Shown: positions 1 to 8,513 of the stretch, one piece after another
Layout: each line of letters opens with the position of its first letter
Position numbering within the stretch: the first letter of the stretch is position 1
Assembly (NCBI GenBank): GCA_964396385.1
Contig: CAYNFH010000003.1
Span: 1 to 64,000 of the forward strand
Source: CAYNFH01 sp964396385
GTDB taxonomy: Bacteria; Armatimonadota; Chthonomonadetes; Chthonomonadales; CAJBBX01
Length of the DNA stretch: 64,000 nt
Direction of reading: 5' to 3'
Notes under the pieces: generated by a model
Database searches by the model: none
Seen by the model: the letters and a program-made list of their open reading frames with translations, nothing else
What the model was told of the DNA's origin: nothing
Position numbers and translations under genes: made by a program

Positions 1-907
1 CGCCGGGGAGTAGAACAATGAGCGGCAGGAAGATCACGGACCGCTCACGGCTGACCGTTACCGTGGTCTCCACCCGGATGACGCCGGACAGGTTCGCCGG
101 CGAGAAGTGGCGCTCAACAGTCCAGTCCGCGCCGTCTTGGTCGCGCGCCTTCTCGGTCTCCACCAGCTCCCCGGCCGCGCTGGCTTGCACCTGCACACCG
201 GCCGTAGCGTGCAGATCCAGCCAGTGGGGTTTGCCCCGAACGAGATAGCCGATGAGCGGACGCGTGTATCCAACGGCCATGGATTGTCCCGCGACGACTA
301 CTTCGAACCCGCCGACCTCCCGGCTGCTCTGGGCCACGAGCAGCTCGCCGGAGGCGATGGCGACGAGCGGCTTGTTGGTGCGGACGGGAGGAACGGGCCG
401 CGGCCAGGCGGGCGCCTGGAGCGCTATCCGCGGCTCGAACGACAGAGAGGCGATGACGGCGCGTCCGGCATCGCCGGGCGGATCGATGCGGAAGTGGTAG
501 CCGGGTCCCAAAGGAGGCAGCGGCATCCGCACGCCCTGCCATACGCCGGGCCGCACCGGAAAGCGGACGGAATCCGGCTCGGTGGGATGGTTGGTATAGT
601 AGAACACCTGGCCCATGCCGCCCTGCTCGGACAGGAGCCGGATCCGCAGCCAGAGCGGCTCTCCCGGAGTGAAGTCCCGGGGCTCCTGCCCCATGGTGTA
701 CGGGTCCTCGCCGCTGATCTGGATCTCCATCCCCTGAGGAGTGGCGGCCAGCCGGGAGATGTCGTGGGCCGGCAGCCAGTGAGCCACCGTGGCGGGCTTG
801 GTGAAATCAAAGGACTGTGGGTGATGGGTGATGGGTGATGGGTGATGGGAGCCGGAGTTGGTCTGGAGCAACATGAGCAAGGACAGCATCAGAGAGGTGA
901 AGTTCAT
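1..907 (-). CDS. Secreted hypothetical protein, C-terminus outside window
   Basis: An open frame starts at ATG 907 and runs off the left edge with 302 codons visible and no stop. The N-terminus is a signal peptide (MNFTSLMLSLLMLLQT), followed directly by a His/Pro/Thr/Ser-rich stretch (HHPSPITHHPQ) encoded by a heptamer tandem repeat. The rest reads as beta-rich secreted protein (FDFTKPATVAHWLP, then FTPGEPLWLRIRLLS). I recognise no family. The frame stays open across the whole interval with normal GC-rich codon use, so the gene is real. The start is supported by the signal peptide rather than by a clear ribosome binding site. Confidence 0.7.
   Translation of the reverse strand, partial: MNFTSLMLSLLMLLQTNSGSHHPSPITHHPQSFDFTKPATVAHWLPAHDISRLAATPQGMEIQISGEDPYTMGQEPRDFTPGEPLWLRIRLLSEQGGMGQVFYYTNHPTEPDSVRFPVRPGVWQGVRMPLPPLGPGYHFRIDPPGDAGRAVIASLSFEPRIALQAPAWPRPVPPVRTNKPLVAIASGELLVAQSSREVGGFEVVVAGQSMAVGYTRPLIGYLVRGKPHWLDLHATAGVQVQASAAGELVETEKARDQDGADWTVERHFSPANLSGVIRVETTVTVSRERSVIFLPLIVLLPG
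819..849. repeat. Heptamer tandem repeat GGGTGAT x4
   Basis: Four consecutive GGGTGAT units plus a partial one lie inside the 5' coding part of the gene that starts at 907, just after its signal peptide. It belongs to the window-wide class of 7-8 bp degenerate repeats. Confidence 0.85.
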
Positions 908-925
908 GAGGAGTGGTTCGGGCTG

Positions 926-962
926 AAAAGCGCACAGCCCTGCCGGACTCGGCAGGGCTGTG
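926..962 (-). terminator. Rho-independent terminator of the pentapeptide gene
   Basis: A perfect 13-bp stem (933-945 CACAGCCCTGCCG with 950-962) has a 4-nt loop. Read on the minus strand it is followed by CGCTTTT. It lies 17 bp past the stop of the pentapeptide-repeat gene and just upstream of the next minus-strand start. Confidence 0.8.
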
Positions 963-963
963 G

Positions 964-988
964 TTCATCCTTCATCCCTTATCCTTCG
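964..988. repeat. Heptamer repeat, CATCCTT type
   Basis: TTCATCC-TTCATCC-CTTATCC-TTCG overlaps the 3' end of the pentapeptide gene and its terminator. The same unit recurs at 10730 and 42530. Confidence 0.7.
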
Positions 989-1452
989 CCAGGATAATCT
1001 TGCAGCATCGCACGGATCTCGGACCAGGTGTAGCCCACGCCTCGAAGGAAGCCGAGAGGCAGGCGAGCGGCGCTGGCGCGGAGGGTCTGCGAGTCCAGCT
1101 CCGATGGACCGGCGTGCTGCACCGTCTCCAACCCTACCGCCTCGTGCAGGTTCCTGCAGTTGGTGAACAGCGTGAGCGAGAGCGTGGCGCCCGTGAGGTT
1201 CACGCCGCTCAGGTCCGCCCCGTTCAGGTCCACCTCCGTAAGGTTCGCGCCGCGCAAGTTCGCCCGGGACAGGTTGGCCCGGCTCAGGTCCGCGCCCGAC
1301 AGGTTGGCGAACGGGAGCAGGGCGGAGGTGAGGTCCGCGTCGCGCAGGTCGGCGTGGATAAGGTACTCGCCCGCCAGATTGGCGCTGACGAGGGTGTCCC
1401 CTTCCACGCTGAGCAGCGTCCGGCCGCTGGCGCGATGGTTTATGTCAATCAT
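979..1452 (-). CDS. Pentapeptide-repeat protein
   Basis: The 157-residue product has about twelve consecutive A(D/N)LXX pentapeptides at residues ~22-95 (for example HADLRDADLTSALLPFANLS, then GADLSRANLSRANLRGANL). These predict a right-handed quadrilateral beta-helix. The C-terminal ~60 residues are non-repetitive and contain SLTLFTNCRNLHEAVGLETV. The start ATG 1452 is preceded by AAAGGAG at good spacing. Such proteins are usually cytoplasmic, and the target is unknown; DNA-mimic gyrase inhibitors (Qnr/MfpA) are longer and purely repetitive, so that role is not claimed. It has its own terminator. Confidence 0.85.
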   Translation of the reverse strand: MIDINHRASGRTLLSVEGDTLVSANLAGEYLIHADLRDADLTSALLPFANLSGADLSRANLSRANLRGANLTEVDLNGADLSGVNLTGATLSLTLFTNCRNLHEAVGLETVQHAGPSELDSQTLRASAARLPLGFLRGVGYTWSEIRAMLQDYPGEG

Positions 1453-1486
1453 TGGATGCTCCTTTCAACTGCCTGACGGACTATCG

Positions 1487-1706
1487 GTGACCACAGACGA
1501 CCAACCACAGACCGCAAACGGATACGCGGCGGAAGTCGTTCCATTCTATACGCAGCGGAGCGACCCATAATCACCGCTCGCCCGCTAAGGGCAGATTCAC
1601 CGGAGCGGGCGGGGTTCCCTGCGGTAGAATGAGCCGCGAATGCACGCAGATGGATGAGAACGCACGGATACGAGATCGTGGTCTGCGGTCTGTCGTCTGT
1701 GGTCCA
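1487..1706. repeat. Inverted pair of GGTCTGT/ACCACAG heptamer repeats
   Basis: The block at ~1487-1520 (GACCACAGACGAC..AGACCGC) reappears inverted at ~1678-1706. The two differ by one 7-bp unit. Between them is a ~160-bp stretch without a convincing gene. It separates the divergent pentapeptide and epimerase genes, so promoters must lie here, but no clear -35/-10 pair stands out. Confidence 0.6.
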
Positions 1707-1734
1707 TCTGCATTGGACGGCTGAGGGCGAACTG

Positions 1735-2763
1735 ATGCGAATTCTGGTACTGGGCGGGACGGGATTCATAGGGCCGCCGGCAGTGTGGCGGATGGCGCAG
1801 TGGGGGCACGAGGTCACCCTGTTCCACCGCGGACGGAGCACAGCCTTTCTCCCCTCCGGTGTCCGGCACGTGCACGGGGATTTAGCTCGCCTGGCGGAGC
1901 ACGCGGACGCGCTGCGAGCGCTGGCGCCGGAGGTGGTGCTGGCCACCCAGGCCTACACGGAGCAGGACGGCCGGGCACTGGTAGATACGTTCCGGGGCGT
2001 AGCCCGCAGGCTGGTGGTGCTGAGCAGCGCGGACGTGTACCGGGCCTACGACCGCTTCCGAGGCGCCGATCCGGGACCGCCGGACGCGTCGCCGCTGACG
2101 GAGGATTCGCCGCTGCGCGACCGGCTCTACCCCTACCTGGATCCGGCCAAGGGGCCGGACGACTTTGCGAATCGGTACGACAAGATCCTGGTAGAGCAGG
2201 CGGTCCGATCGGAGCCGGACGCGCTGCCGGCGACCGTCCTGCGCCTGCCGATGGTGTACGGACCCGGCGATAACCAGCACCGCATGTTCCCCTATCTGAA
2301 GCGCATGGCGGACAACCGGCCCTTTATCCTCCTGCCGGAGCGGCTGGCGGGATGGCGCGCGCCGCGCGGCTACGTGGAGAATATGGGCGACGCCATCGCG
2401 CTGTGCGTATCGATGGATTCGGCAAGCGGCCGGATATACCACGTGGCGGAGGCCGAGGGCCTGACGGAGCGGGAGTGGGTACGCCGGATTGCCCTGTTCG
2501 CCGGCTGGAAGGGCGAGGTGGTGACGCTGCCGGACGACGAGCTCCCGGCGCACTTGCAGCATACCTACGACACGTCGCAGGAGTGGGACCTGGACACCTC
2601 GCGGATCCGCACGGAGCTGGGCTACCGCGAGTGGGTGCCGCTGGATACGGGGCTGCAGCGCACCGTCTCCTGGGAGCGGGCCAACCCACCGGTCAAAGTG
2701 GATCCAGCGGAGTTCGACTACGCTGCCGAGGATGCGGCTGTCGAGGCAGCGACCGCTGGCTAA
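1735..2763 (+). CDS. NAD-dependent epimerase/dehydratase (extended SDR)
   Basis: The product is 342 residues if started at ATG 1735, where the Rossmann motif LVLGGTGFIG begins three residues in. Upstream in-frame sequence is repeat-derived and unlikely to be translated. The glycine motif GxxGxxG is intact. The usual catalytic YxxxK appears as NRYDKILVEQ around residue 150, with the substrate-loop signature RLPMVYGPGD afterwards. This matches nucleotide-sugar epimerase/reductase-like SDRs, but the substrate cannot be inferred. It is followed 21 bp later by an ankyrin gene on the same strand. Confidence 0.85.
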   Translation: MRILVLGGTGFIGPPAVWRMAQWGHEVTLFHRGRSTAFLPSGVRHVHGDLARLAEHADALRALAPEVVLATQAYTEQDGRALVDTFRGVARRLVVLSSADVYRAYDRFRGADPGPPDASPLTEDSPLRDRLYPYLDPAKGPDDFANRYDKILVEQAVRSEPDALPATVLRLPMVYGPGDNQHRMFPYLKRMADNRPFILLPERLAGWRAPRGYVENMGDAIALCVSMDSASGRIYHVAEAEGLTEREWVRRIALFAGWKGEVVTLPDDELPAHLQHTYDTSQEWDLDTSRIRTELGYREWVPLDTGLQRTVSWERANPPVKVDPAEFDYAAEDAAVEAATAG

Positions 2764-2784
2764 GCTGCGTGGCGCCATAGTGGT

Positions 2785-4146
2785 ATGAAATCTTCCTTGC
2801 ATGAAGCTGCCTTCTGGGGAGACGCGGAGACCGTGAAGGCGGCTCTGCGCGACGGAGCCGATGTAGACCAGGTCGATGGGCAAGGCTCGACGGCGCTCCT
2901 CCAGGCGGTGTGGCAGCGGCACGCGAACATAGTTCGGCTCCTCCTGCATCACGGCGCGGACCCAAACAAGGCAGATCGGGACGGCGAGACTCCGCTCCAC
3001 CGGGCCGTGCAGGAGGGGTCCGCCGCTGTCGCCCGCACCCTTCTGGCTGGCGGTGCGGATCCTCACAAAGCGGACAACGAGGGATTTACGCCCCTGGTGA
3101 GCGCGGCACTCTGGGGTCGCGAGTCGATTGTGAAGCTGCTGCTCGGGGCGGGTGCCGACATCGAGGCACGCACCCATCACGGAAGTACGGCTCTCATCCT
3201 CGCATCGGAGCTCGGCTACGCCCGTACCGTACAGACGCTCCTCGCACACGGCGCTGATGCATGTGCAGCCGACTCGGACGGCACCACCGCCCTCCACAGC
3301 GCGGCGCACTGGAAGCATGCCGCCTGCGTTCGGCTTCTGGTGGACGCGGGGGCGGACGTGAACGCGCGGAATTCCGAAGGGTGGGTGCCGCTCATGGACG
3401 GAGCCTGGGGCGGTAATCCCGCCGTGCTGTCGGCGCTAGTCGAGGCTGGCTGCGACGTCAACGCCCGGAGCGGCAATGACTCGACGGCGCTGGATTGCGC
3501 CTACCAGAAAGGGCGCGTCACAGCGGCGCGCTTTCTCGCGGCGCATGGAGCGCTGATGGAGCCCTTATGCCGCGCGGCGCTTCTGGCTGATCTCTATGAA
3601 TCGCGCCGCCTCCTGGCAAGCGGCCACAGTCCGAACAGCCCGGACCCGGATGGCCGCACGGCGCTGCACTGGACGGCGTTCGGCGGCAGCGTCCCGATGG
3701 GGCGCCTGCTGCTGAGCCAGGGCGCGCAGCCCGATGCACCGGACAACCATGGCGTAACACCGCTGATGGTTGCCGCGGCGTTCGGCCGCCTGGGCGTGAC
3801 CAAACTGCTCCTGAAGCGCGGAGCGGATCCGGACCGCCTTGCCCCCCATGGACTGAGCCTGCTGGGGCTCGCGGCCGGTGGCGGTCACGACCGGATCGTG
3901 GAGCTGCTGCACAAGCGCGGTGCGGACCTGGACCGGCCGGACGCCCACGGCTGGACGGCTCTCATGCACGCGGCGTACATGTCGAAGGAGTCCACGGTCC
4001 GGCTGCTGGTGCAGTTTGGAGCCAACGTCAAGGCGAAGGATGAGGCTGGCAGGACCGCCCGTGACCTCGCCGAAGCGAGTACCAGCATCTCTGAGTTCTT
4101 ACAGGCCGTAGAACTCGGTTGGCCCCGGCACCTGGGCGGGCTCTGA
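2785..4146 (+). CDS. Ankyrin-repeat protein (about 13-14 repeats)
   Basis: The 453-residue protein is ankyrin repeats from end to end, each ~33 residues with the TALHxAAxxG...VxLLLxxGADxNxxD pattern (for example TPLHRAVQEGSAAVARTLL and TALHWTAFGGSVPMGRLLL). There is no signal peptide, transmembrane segment or extra domain, so it is a cytoplasmic protein-binding solenoid. Repeats 8-9 (around residues 245-285) are irregular. The start ATG 2785 lacks a strong ribosome binding site and lies 21 bp past the epimerase stop, which suggests co-transcription. The partner is unknown. Confidence 0.9.
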   Translation: MKSSLHEAAFWGDAETVKAALRDGADVDQVDGQGSTALLQAVWQRHANIVRLLLHHGADPNKADRDGETPLHRAVQEGSAAVARTLLAGGADPHKADNEGFTPLVSAALWGRESIVKLLLGAGADIEARTHHGSTALILASELGYARTVQTLLAHGADACAADSDGTTALHSAAHWKHAACVRLLVDAGADVNARNSEGWVPLMDGAWGGNPAVLSALVEAGCDVNARSGNDSTALDCAYQKGRVTAARFLAAHGALMEPLCRAALLADLYESRRLLASGHSPNSPDPDGRTALHWTAFGGSVPMGRLLLSQGAQPDAPDNHGVTPLMVAAAFGRLGVTKLLLKRGADPDRLAPHGLSLLGLAAGGGHDRIVELLHKRGADLDRPDAHGWTALMHAAYMSKESTVRLLVQFGANVKAKDEAGRTARDLAEASTSISEFLQAVELGWPRHLGGL

Positions 4147-4156
4147 ACGCCCAGGT
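4130..4156. terminator. Bidirectional terminator hairpin
   Basis: ACCTGGGCG (4130-4138) pairs with CGCCCAGGT (4148-4156). It overlaps the end of the ankyrin gene and lies between convergent genes ending at 4146 and 4176. There is no clear U-tract. Confidence 0.5.
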
Positions 4157-4175
4157 CCACGCTGCGGCCGTTGGG

Positions 4176-5150
4176 TCACAAGCTTCGGTGACTCATGCGG
4201 TGCTCTTGCCAAATGCGGTACCCCAGCTTCCCGTACCACTCCACGAGCCAGGTGTAGCCAACGAAGCAGGAGGCAAGGCCACGCTCCTTAAGTCGCTCCG
4301 TGACGCGGGCGGCGAGCGCCAGGCCGATGCCGTTGCCGCGCGCCTCTTCCGCTACCCCGAGCGGACCTACTCCGCCCGTATCCGCGCCAAGCAGCTCCTG
4401 CCAGACGAAGTCCGTGCGCCATGAGGGCTCTCGGAAATCCGTTGCAAAGCTCGTGCCGAGAATCTCGCCCGTCCGGGTGTCTCGCGCCAGCACGATCTCT
4501 TCTAAGCCCCCGCGTTCCACCATCATCTGGAAGTACCGAAGCCACCTAGGGAAGTGGGACCCCTCAAAGGCGAGAATGGCAGGAACGTCTTCGGATGTTG
4601 CGGAGGAGATCTCCGTGTGCGGGCGCCGGATGCGAGAGTACACCTCCGGTGGCGTGGCGTACCGATGGAGCTCGCGGACCAGGTCGAAGCTGGTTTCCGC
4701 ATACGGCCAGCCGCAGGCCTGGAAGAAGGCCCAGGCGTCCGGAAGGTTGGAGGGGACTCCCGCCCAGAAGTAGGCCATGCCACCGGAGCCAAGCTGCGCC
4801 TCGCGGGCACCGCGCGCCCGCAGCCGCTCCAGCCCGCGCTCCAGGAGCGCACGGCCGATCCCCCGGCGGCGACACTCCGGGTCCACCATCACGAGGGTGA
4901 CCTGGCCGCGTGGCTGCTCTGCGTCCGGTACCCCGTCCAGGCGTCGGGCCTGAGTGGCGATGAATCCCACTACCTCGCCGCCGGAGCGCGCTATAAAGTG
5001 GTCCCCCGGCCGGTACGCCTCGTTGCCAACCGTCTTGTCGTGGAACGCTTCCAGGCTCACGGGCCAGATATCGCCCAGGCAGCGCTGCCAGAGCGCATAG
5101 ACGGCAGGCTCATCCCGATCCGCATCGTATTCAACTATGGAGATGGACAT
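4176..5150 (-). CDS. GNAT-family N-acetyltransferase, tandem domains
   Basis: The 324-residue protein (MSISIVEYDADRDEPAVYAL) contains two GNAT folds. The first has the acetyl-CoA loop VDPECRRRGIGRALLERGL (residues ~85-103) and the second has a matching segment, VAEEARGNGIGLALAARV, near residues 270-287. Tandem GNAT proteins of this length acetylate small molecules or peptides; the substrate is unknown. The start at 5150 overlaps the 3' end of the upstream epimerase gene by 20 bp, indicating one minus-strand operon. A longer frame to 5210 would add a low-complexity Arg/Ser stretch and is less likely. Confidence 0.85.
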   Translation of the reverse strand: MSISIVEYDADRDEPAVYALWQRCLGDIWPVSLEAFHDKTVGNEAYRPGDHFIARSGGEVVGFIATQARRLDGVPDAEQPRGQVTLVMVDPECRRRGIGRALLERGLERLRARGAREAQLGSGGMAYFWAGVPSNLPDAWAFFQACGWPYAETSFDLVRELHRYATPPEVYSRIRRPHTEISSATSEDVPAILAFEGSHFPRWLRYFQMMVERGGLEEIVLARDTRTGEILGTSFATDFREPSWRTDFVWQELLGADTGGVGPLGVAEEARGNGIGLALAARVTERLKERGLASCFVGYTWLVEWYGKLGYRIWQEHRMSHRSL

Positions 5151-6084
5151 AGCGTCGGCAAAGGTCCTGGGCCGCCTCGGGCCACGTCGGGAACTGGAAG
5201 CGAAAGCCACTCTCCAGCAGGCGCGTGGGGACCACGCGGCGGCTCTTGAGGATGAGCTCCGTCTCCGTCTTGAGGTAGATGGCGCCCAGCTCCAGCATCC
5301 AGTTGGCGGCCGGAAGCCCGAAGCGGATGCCCCAGGCCCGGCGGAGGTCGCGCATGAACTCCGCGTTGGGGAGCGGATTGGGAGCGGCCAGGTTCACCGG
5401 GCCATCCAGGTCGTCATGCTCCAGTAGCCAGTAGACGGCCCGCACGAAATCGGCGTAGTGGATCCACGAAACGTACTGGCGCCCGTTGCCGGCCCTGCCG
5501 CCCAGACCCCGGCGCACCAGCCCGAGCAGGATGTCGAAGGCGCCGCCCCGGTCGGGGCTCATGATTACGGCGGAGCGCATCTTCACCCTGCGGGTATGTG
5601 GCGTCACAGCCTCGTCCAGCGTACGCTCCCAGGCGGTGGCGACCTCGATGCTGAAGCGCCAAGTCTCAGGTACGTTGCGCTCGGAGCCGCCCAGGATGCC
5701 CGTGGCCTCGTCATTAGACGCATCGTAGCGGTGGGCGTAGATGGTCGCGGTGCTGGCCTGGAGCCAGACTCGCGGCGGGGTGGATGCCCTCGCGATGGCC
5801 TCGCCGACCACGCGGGTGGAACGGACGCGCGAATCCATGATTTCGCGCCGGTTCTCCGGCGTGTACCGGCAGTTGACGCTCCGGCCGGCGAGGTTGATCA
5901 CTGCGTCCGCGCCCTCAAGCTCCTCCGCCCACGGCCCGAGGCTCTCCCCATCCCAACCGCCGGTGCGCCACGGAGCGGAATGGGGTTGCCGGCTGAGCAC
6001 AACCACCTCGTGGCCGTCGCCGTGCATCGCGCGAGCCAGTATGCTCCCCACTTGCCCGCTCCCACCGGGAATGATGACCTTCAT
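5131..6084 (-). CDS. TIGR01777-type NAD(P)-binding epimerase (YfcH/SDR39U1-like)
   Basis: The product is 317 residues. It starts at the nucleotide-binding motif VIIPGGSGQVGSILARAM and has the family signatures DAVINLAGRSV and RYTPENRREIMDSRV, with an N-terminal SDR fold and a C-terminal DUF1731-like helix pair (residues ~250-300). The reaction of this family is not established in bacteria. It is the first gene of a two-gene minus-strand operon with the GNAT protein. The divergent gene starts only 48 bp away, so the promoters share a very short spacer. Confidence 0.88.
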   Translation of the reverse strand: MKVIIPGGSGQVGSILARAMHGDGHEVVVLSRQPHSAPWRTGGWDGESLGPWAEELEGADAVINLAGRSVNCRYTPENRREIMDSRVRSTRVVGEAIARASTPPRVWLQASTATIYAHRYDASNDEATGILGGSERNVPETWRFSIEVATAWERTLDEAVTPHTRRVKMRSAVIMSPDRGGAFDILLGLVRRGLGGRAGNGRQYVSWIHYADFVRAVYWLLEHDDLDGPVNLAAPNPLPNAEFMRDLRRAWGIRFGLPAANWMLELGAIYLKTETELILKSRRVVPTRLLESGFRFQFPTWPEAAQDLCRRYVHLHS

Positions 6085-6131
6085 CTAGTTTCGTGGTGGC
6101 GGTTCGGCCGGCGGTGTGTTATGGTGAGAAC

Positions 6132-6611
6132 GTGACCGAATCGCTACACAGATTATCGCACCTCATGCAGCTCGGCTGTGTGTTCGCCGTGCCCGCGCTC
6201 GTGCTGCTCCCTCTATATTCGGCGAGGAAGAGAAGCTGGGGCGTGTGGTACATGCTAGTCACGGCCCTGGTGCGTGGCCTGCGCGTGCTGGCGGTACTGG
6301 GGGTGTCGGGGATGGTACTGGACGGGTTCACCTCCGCGAAGATCCACTCACAGGAGGTGCGCTGCATGAGCAACGTCAAGCAGCTATCCATGGCAGTTTT
6401 GCTCTACTCCCAGGACTGGGGTGAGACATTCCCACCGGCTTCCTCCTGGGGTACGCTGGCCGGAACGCGATTTCCGCCTGGCACATCACTGAACCTGTTC
6501 CGGTGCCCGTCCGCCGATTCTCCCTATGGCTACGCGTTCAACCGCTACCTGAACCGAGTCAACCTGGATGAACTCGAGGACATCCCTAGTTCTCCGTCAG
6601 CCGTAGAATGA
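6132..6611 (+). CDS. Membrane protein with prepilin-like (DUF1559-type) C-terminal motif
   Basis: From GTG 6132 the product is 159 residues (GTG 6093 is possible). It has two hydrophobic segments (LMQLGCVFAVPALVLLPLYS and LRVLAVLGVSGMVLDGF), then CMSNVKQLSMAVLLYSQDWGE and FRCPSADSPYGYAFN. That second half matches the region just after the helix of the short pseudopilin-like proteins common in Armatimonadota and Planctomycetota. The usual leader (GFTLIELLVV) is absent, so it is a membrane-anchored relative rather than a normal prepilin substrate. Confidence 0.7.
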   Translation: MTESLHRLSHLMQLGCVFAVPALVLLPLYSARKRSWGVWYMLVTALVRGLRVLAVLGVSGMVLDGFTSAKIHSQEVRCMSNVKQLSMAVLLYSQDWGETFPPASSWGTLAGTRFPPGTSLNLFRCPSADSPYGYAFNRYLNRVNLDELEDIPSSPSAVE

Positions 6612-6672
6612 TGGCTGCTGGAATTGCGGTATTCTTGCTGCAGTTTTGTTCTGTCCAGCAAGGAAGACTGCA

Positions 6673-6888
6673 ATGCCAAAGTACCACCATGTGAAACTCT
6701 CCGCTGAGCAACGAGAGGAACTGCTCGGCATGATCCACTCGGGAGCCGGGAGCTCCCGCGTCCTTAGCCGCGCCCGGATCCTCTTGCATGCTGACGAGAA
6801 GCAGCCAGGAGGCTGCTGGTTTGATGAAGACATCGCCGCGGCCCTCGTGGAAACTCTATCGATCAATTCAGGCATGACACAGAAGTAG
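6673..6888 (+). pseudogene. IS630-family transposase, 5' fragment
   Basis: MPKYHHVKLSAEQREELL, then SRVLSRARILLHADE and WFDEDIAAALVET, match the N-terminal helix-turn-helix of IS630-type transposases. The frame ends after ~71 codons, and the DDE catalytic part is missing. It marks the left edge of a small, slightly lower-GC island. Confidence 0.75.
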
Positions 6889-6937
6889 TTACCACGTGCA
6901 GCCCGAACTAGCCAGGGAGCATCCCTCGAAGCAACCT

Positions 6938-6972
6938 CCTGTGCCGACGCATACAACTCACCTCGGCACAGG
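6938..6972. repeat. Inverted repeat CCTGTGCCGA / TCGGCACAGG
   Basis: Perfect 10-bp arms (6938-6947 and 6963-6972) are separated by 15 nt, between the IS630 remnant and the next gene. It could be a terminator or a leftover transposon structure. Nothing else is recognised in 6889-7056. Confidence 0.5.
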
Positions 6973-7056
6973 GGCCGCCGGCGTAATCGACCCATTATGT
7001 CCGAGACAGGTCTTACAGTGCAATCAGTTACGGCATATGCATGGAGATAGTGGCGC

Positions 7057-7752
7057 ATGAAACTACCCGTACAAATGCGAGAGGATCAGACGTTGTCTGC
7101 TTCGGCGCGCGCTTGGATAGCAGACCGGAGCACTCCGACATGTCCGGGTTCTCTGCTGTCTGCCGGACTCCTTCGGCTTTTTGCGCTACCCCCGAGGTTC
7201 CTTCGAATTCATCACTGGCAGCTACGGCCCGAACATGGAACCTCCATCGATGGAGCTGTGAGTACTGGAGTCGAGTTGATCAGTAATGGTCTCGTTAAGT
7301 GCGAGATCTCCTACACTGGCAACTACTACGTGGCGGGACCATCCGAACCTACTATTGCGAAGATCACATGCGCTAGCGGCGCTCACAGGCTCGGCTTCAT
7401 AGACGTGCTCTTTGCAACCACTGAGGCCTGGGAACAGCAGCAGACCGACGTCACCGATCCCGTGGCGGATAGCCTTCTCTTTTCACGCAGTATCGGGTAC
7501 TGGAACCTTGCGTGTAATCAGCTCGTCTGGCTAGACCGCGGTGCCCTCCTCCCCCGGCGGATTAGTGTGATTCAGGAAGGGAACGGCAGTGGTCCCCGGG
7601 AACTGGCTCGCACTGAGTTCGACAGCTGGGAGTGGCTCTCAGGTTCCGATGTGTCCATATTCGACCCGAGGCCACCGAAAGATTTCAGGGAGGATTTCCA
7701 GTTTCGCTATTCTCCATTGCCGGGAACGCCGGAAACGCAGGAGAGGGACTAA
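7057..7752 (+). CDS. Hypothetical protein upstream of RHS fragment
   Basis: The 231-residue frame from ATG 7057 has no recognisable catalytic motif. The C-terminal half (VDLLFATTEAW-like, then FDSWEWLSGSDVSIFDPRPP, ending RYSPLPG) looks like a beta-rich secreted or lipoprotein-type domain, but no signal peptide is evident. The N-terminal ~60 residues look like low-quality coding sequence and the true start may be internal. Its stop is followed one base later by the ATG of the RHS gene, so the two are translationally coupled. Base composition is lower in GC than the flanks, as expected for acquired DNA. Confidence 0.5.
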   Translation: MKLPVQMREDQTLSASARAWIADRSTPTCPGSLLSAGLLRLFALPPRFLRIHHWQLRPEHGTSIDGAVSTGVELISNGLVKCEISYTGNYYVAGPSEPTIAKITCASGAHRLGFIDVLFATTEAWEQQQTDVTDPVADSLLFSRSIGYWNLACNQLVWLDRGALLPRRISVIQEGNGSGPRELARTEFDSWEWLSGSDVSIFDPRPPKDFREDFQFRYSPLPGTPETQERD

Positions 7753-7753
7753 A

Positions 7754-8470
7754 ATGGGAACTGTGCGATACACTACCATCGACGGCGAAATTGTCGCTGA
7801 GATGCGAAGTGGGGTTCGGCGGAGCTACGTGTCGGACCCGCTGGATTCGACCGTAGCCATGCTGGACAACACACAGACACAGACCGACACGCTTACATAC
7901 TGGCCCTGTGGAGAGGAGAGAAACAGAGCGGGGAACACACCGACGCCGTTCCGGTTCGTTGGTGCTGCTGGATACTATTCAGACCGGCCAAGCCACACTT
8001 ACGTGCGGACACGCTACCTCGATACGACCGCCGGGAGGTGGCTCACTACGGATCCGCTGGGCGTTTCCGACAGTGACTCCACCTTGTATCGCTACGGCGC
8101 GAGTTCGCCTGTTACACTCCACGATCCCGCCGGACTGCAAGCAGGAACTGGCTCATGGAAGTGCAAGACGTGCAAGCCTTGTAATATTCTGGTCCCAAAG
8201 CAATGTGCGGCGGCGGCAGCCGAGACCAAGCACGCGTGTGGCCTTGACGAATGCCCACAGTACTGTGCCGACTGTTATGACGCGGACGATCCGTGTCTAG
8301 ACTACCGCAATGATATTTGCAAGAAGGTGAGCCAGGGAGGTGGCACCGTAACTACTCCGTCAGGTAAGATTAAGTGCAAATGCACCTGGCAAAAGACAGG
8401 CCTTTACACCAGAAAGTTTTGCTGTTCGTGCTCGGGCTTCAAGAAATGCGACCGGGGCACAAAGCCGTAG
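7754..8470 (+). CDS. RHS repeat-associated core protein with Cys-rich C-terminal tail (toxin candidate)
   Basis: The 238-residue product carries one RHS core (YVRTRYLDTTAGRWLTTDPL, then LYRYGASSPVTLHDPAG at residues ~78-130). RHS proteins normally release a variable C-terminal toxin after this core. Here the tail of ~105 residues contains 16 cysteines in CxxC, CxC and CC spacings (KCKTCKPC, CPQYCADC, KCKC, CCSCS). That suggests a disulfide-rich or metal-binding domain I do not recognise. The N-terminal repeat shell is mostly missing, so this is an orphan tip-like or truncated RHS gene. GAGAGGG precedes ATG 7754. The ankyrin gene downstream is the natural immunity candidate. Confidence 0.75.
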   Translation: MGTVRYTTIDGEIVAEMRSGVRRSYVSDPLDSTVAMLDNTQTQTDTLTYWPCGEERNRAGNTPTPFRFVGAAGYYSDRPSHTYVRTRYLDTTAGRWLTTDPLGVSDSDSTLYRYGASSPVTLHDPAGLQAGTGSWKCKTCKPCNILVPKQCAAAAAETKHACGLDECPQYCADCYDADDPCLDYRNDICKKVSQGGGTVTTPSGKIKCKCTWQKTGLYTRKFCCSCSGFKKCDRGTKP

Positions 8471-8513
8471 GAACGGAGTCCGCCGGGGGCCTCCTCGTAC
8501 GGGTTCGGTCGGA

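Noticed and set aside
819..849. CRISPR-like array
   Set aside because: The repeats here and at similar sites are 7-8 bp with no unique spacers and no cas genes nearby.
979..1452. Qnr/MfpA-type quinolone-resistance protein
   Set aside because: Only the pentapeptide fold is shared; the C-terminal third is not repetitive and the length and loops do not match.
1882..3318. A 478-residue minus-strand open frame over the epimerase and ankyrin genes
   Set aside because: Antisense shadow: no signal, domain or ribosome binding site, and both plus-strand genes are unmistakable.
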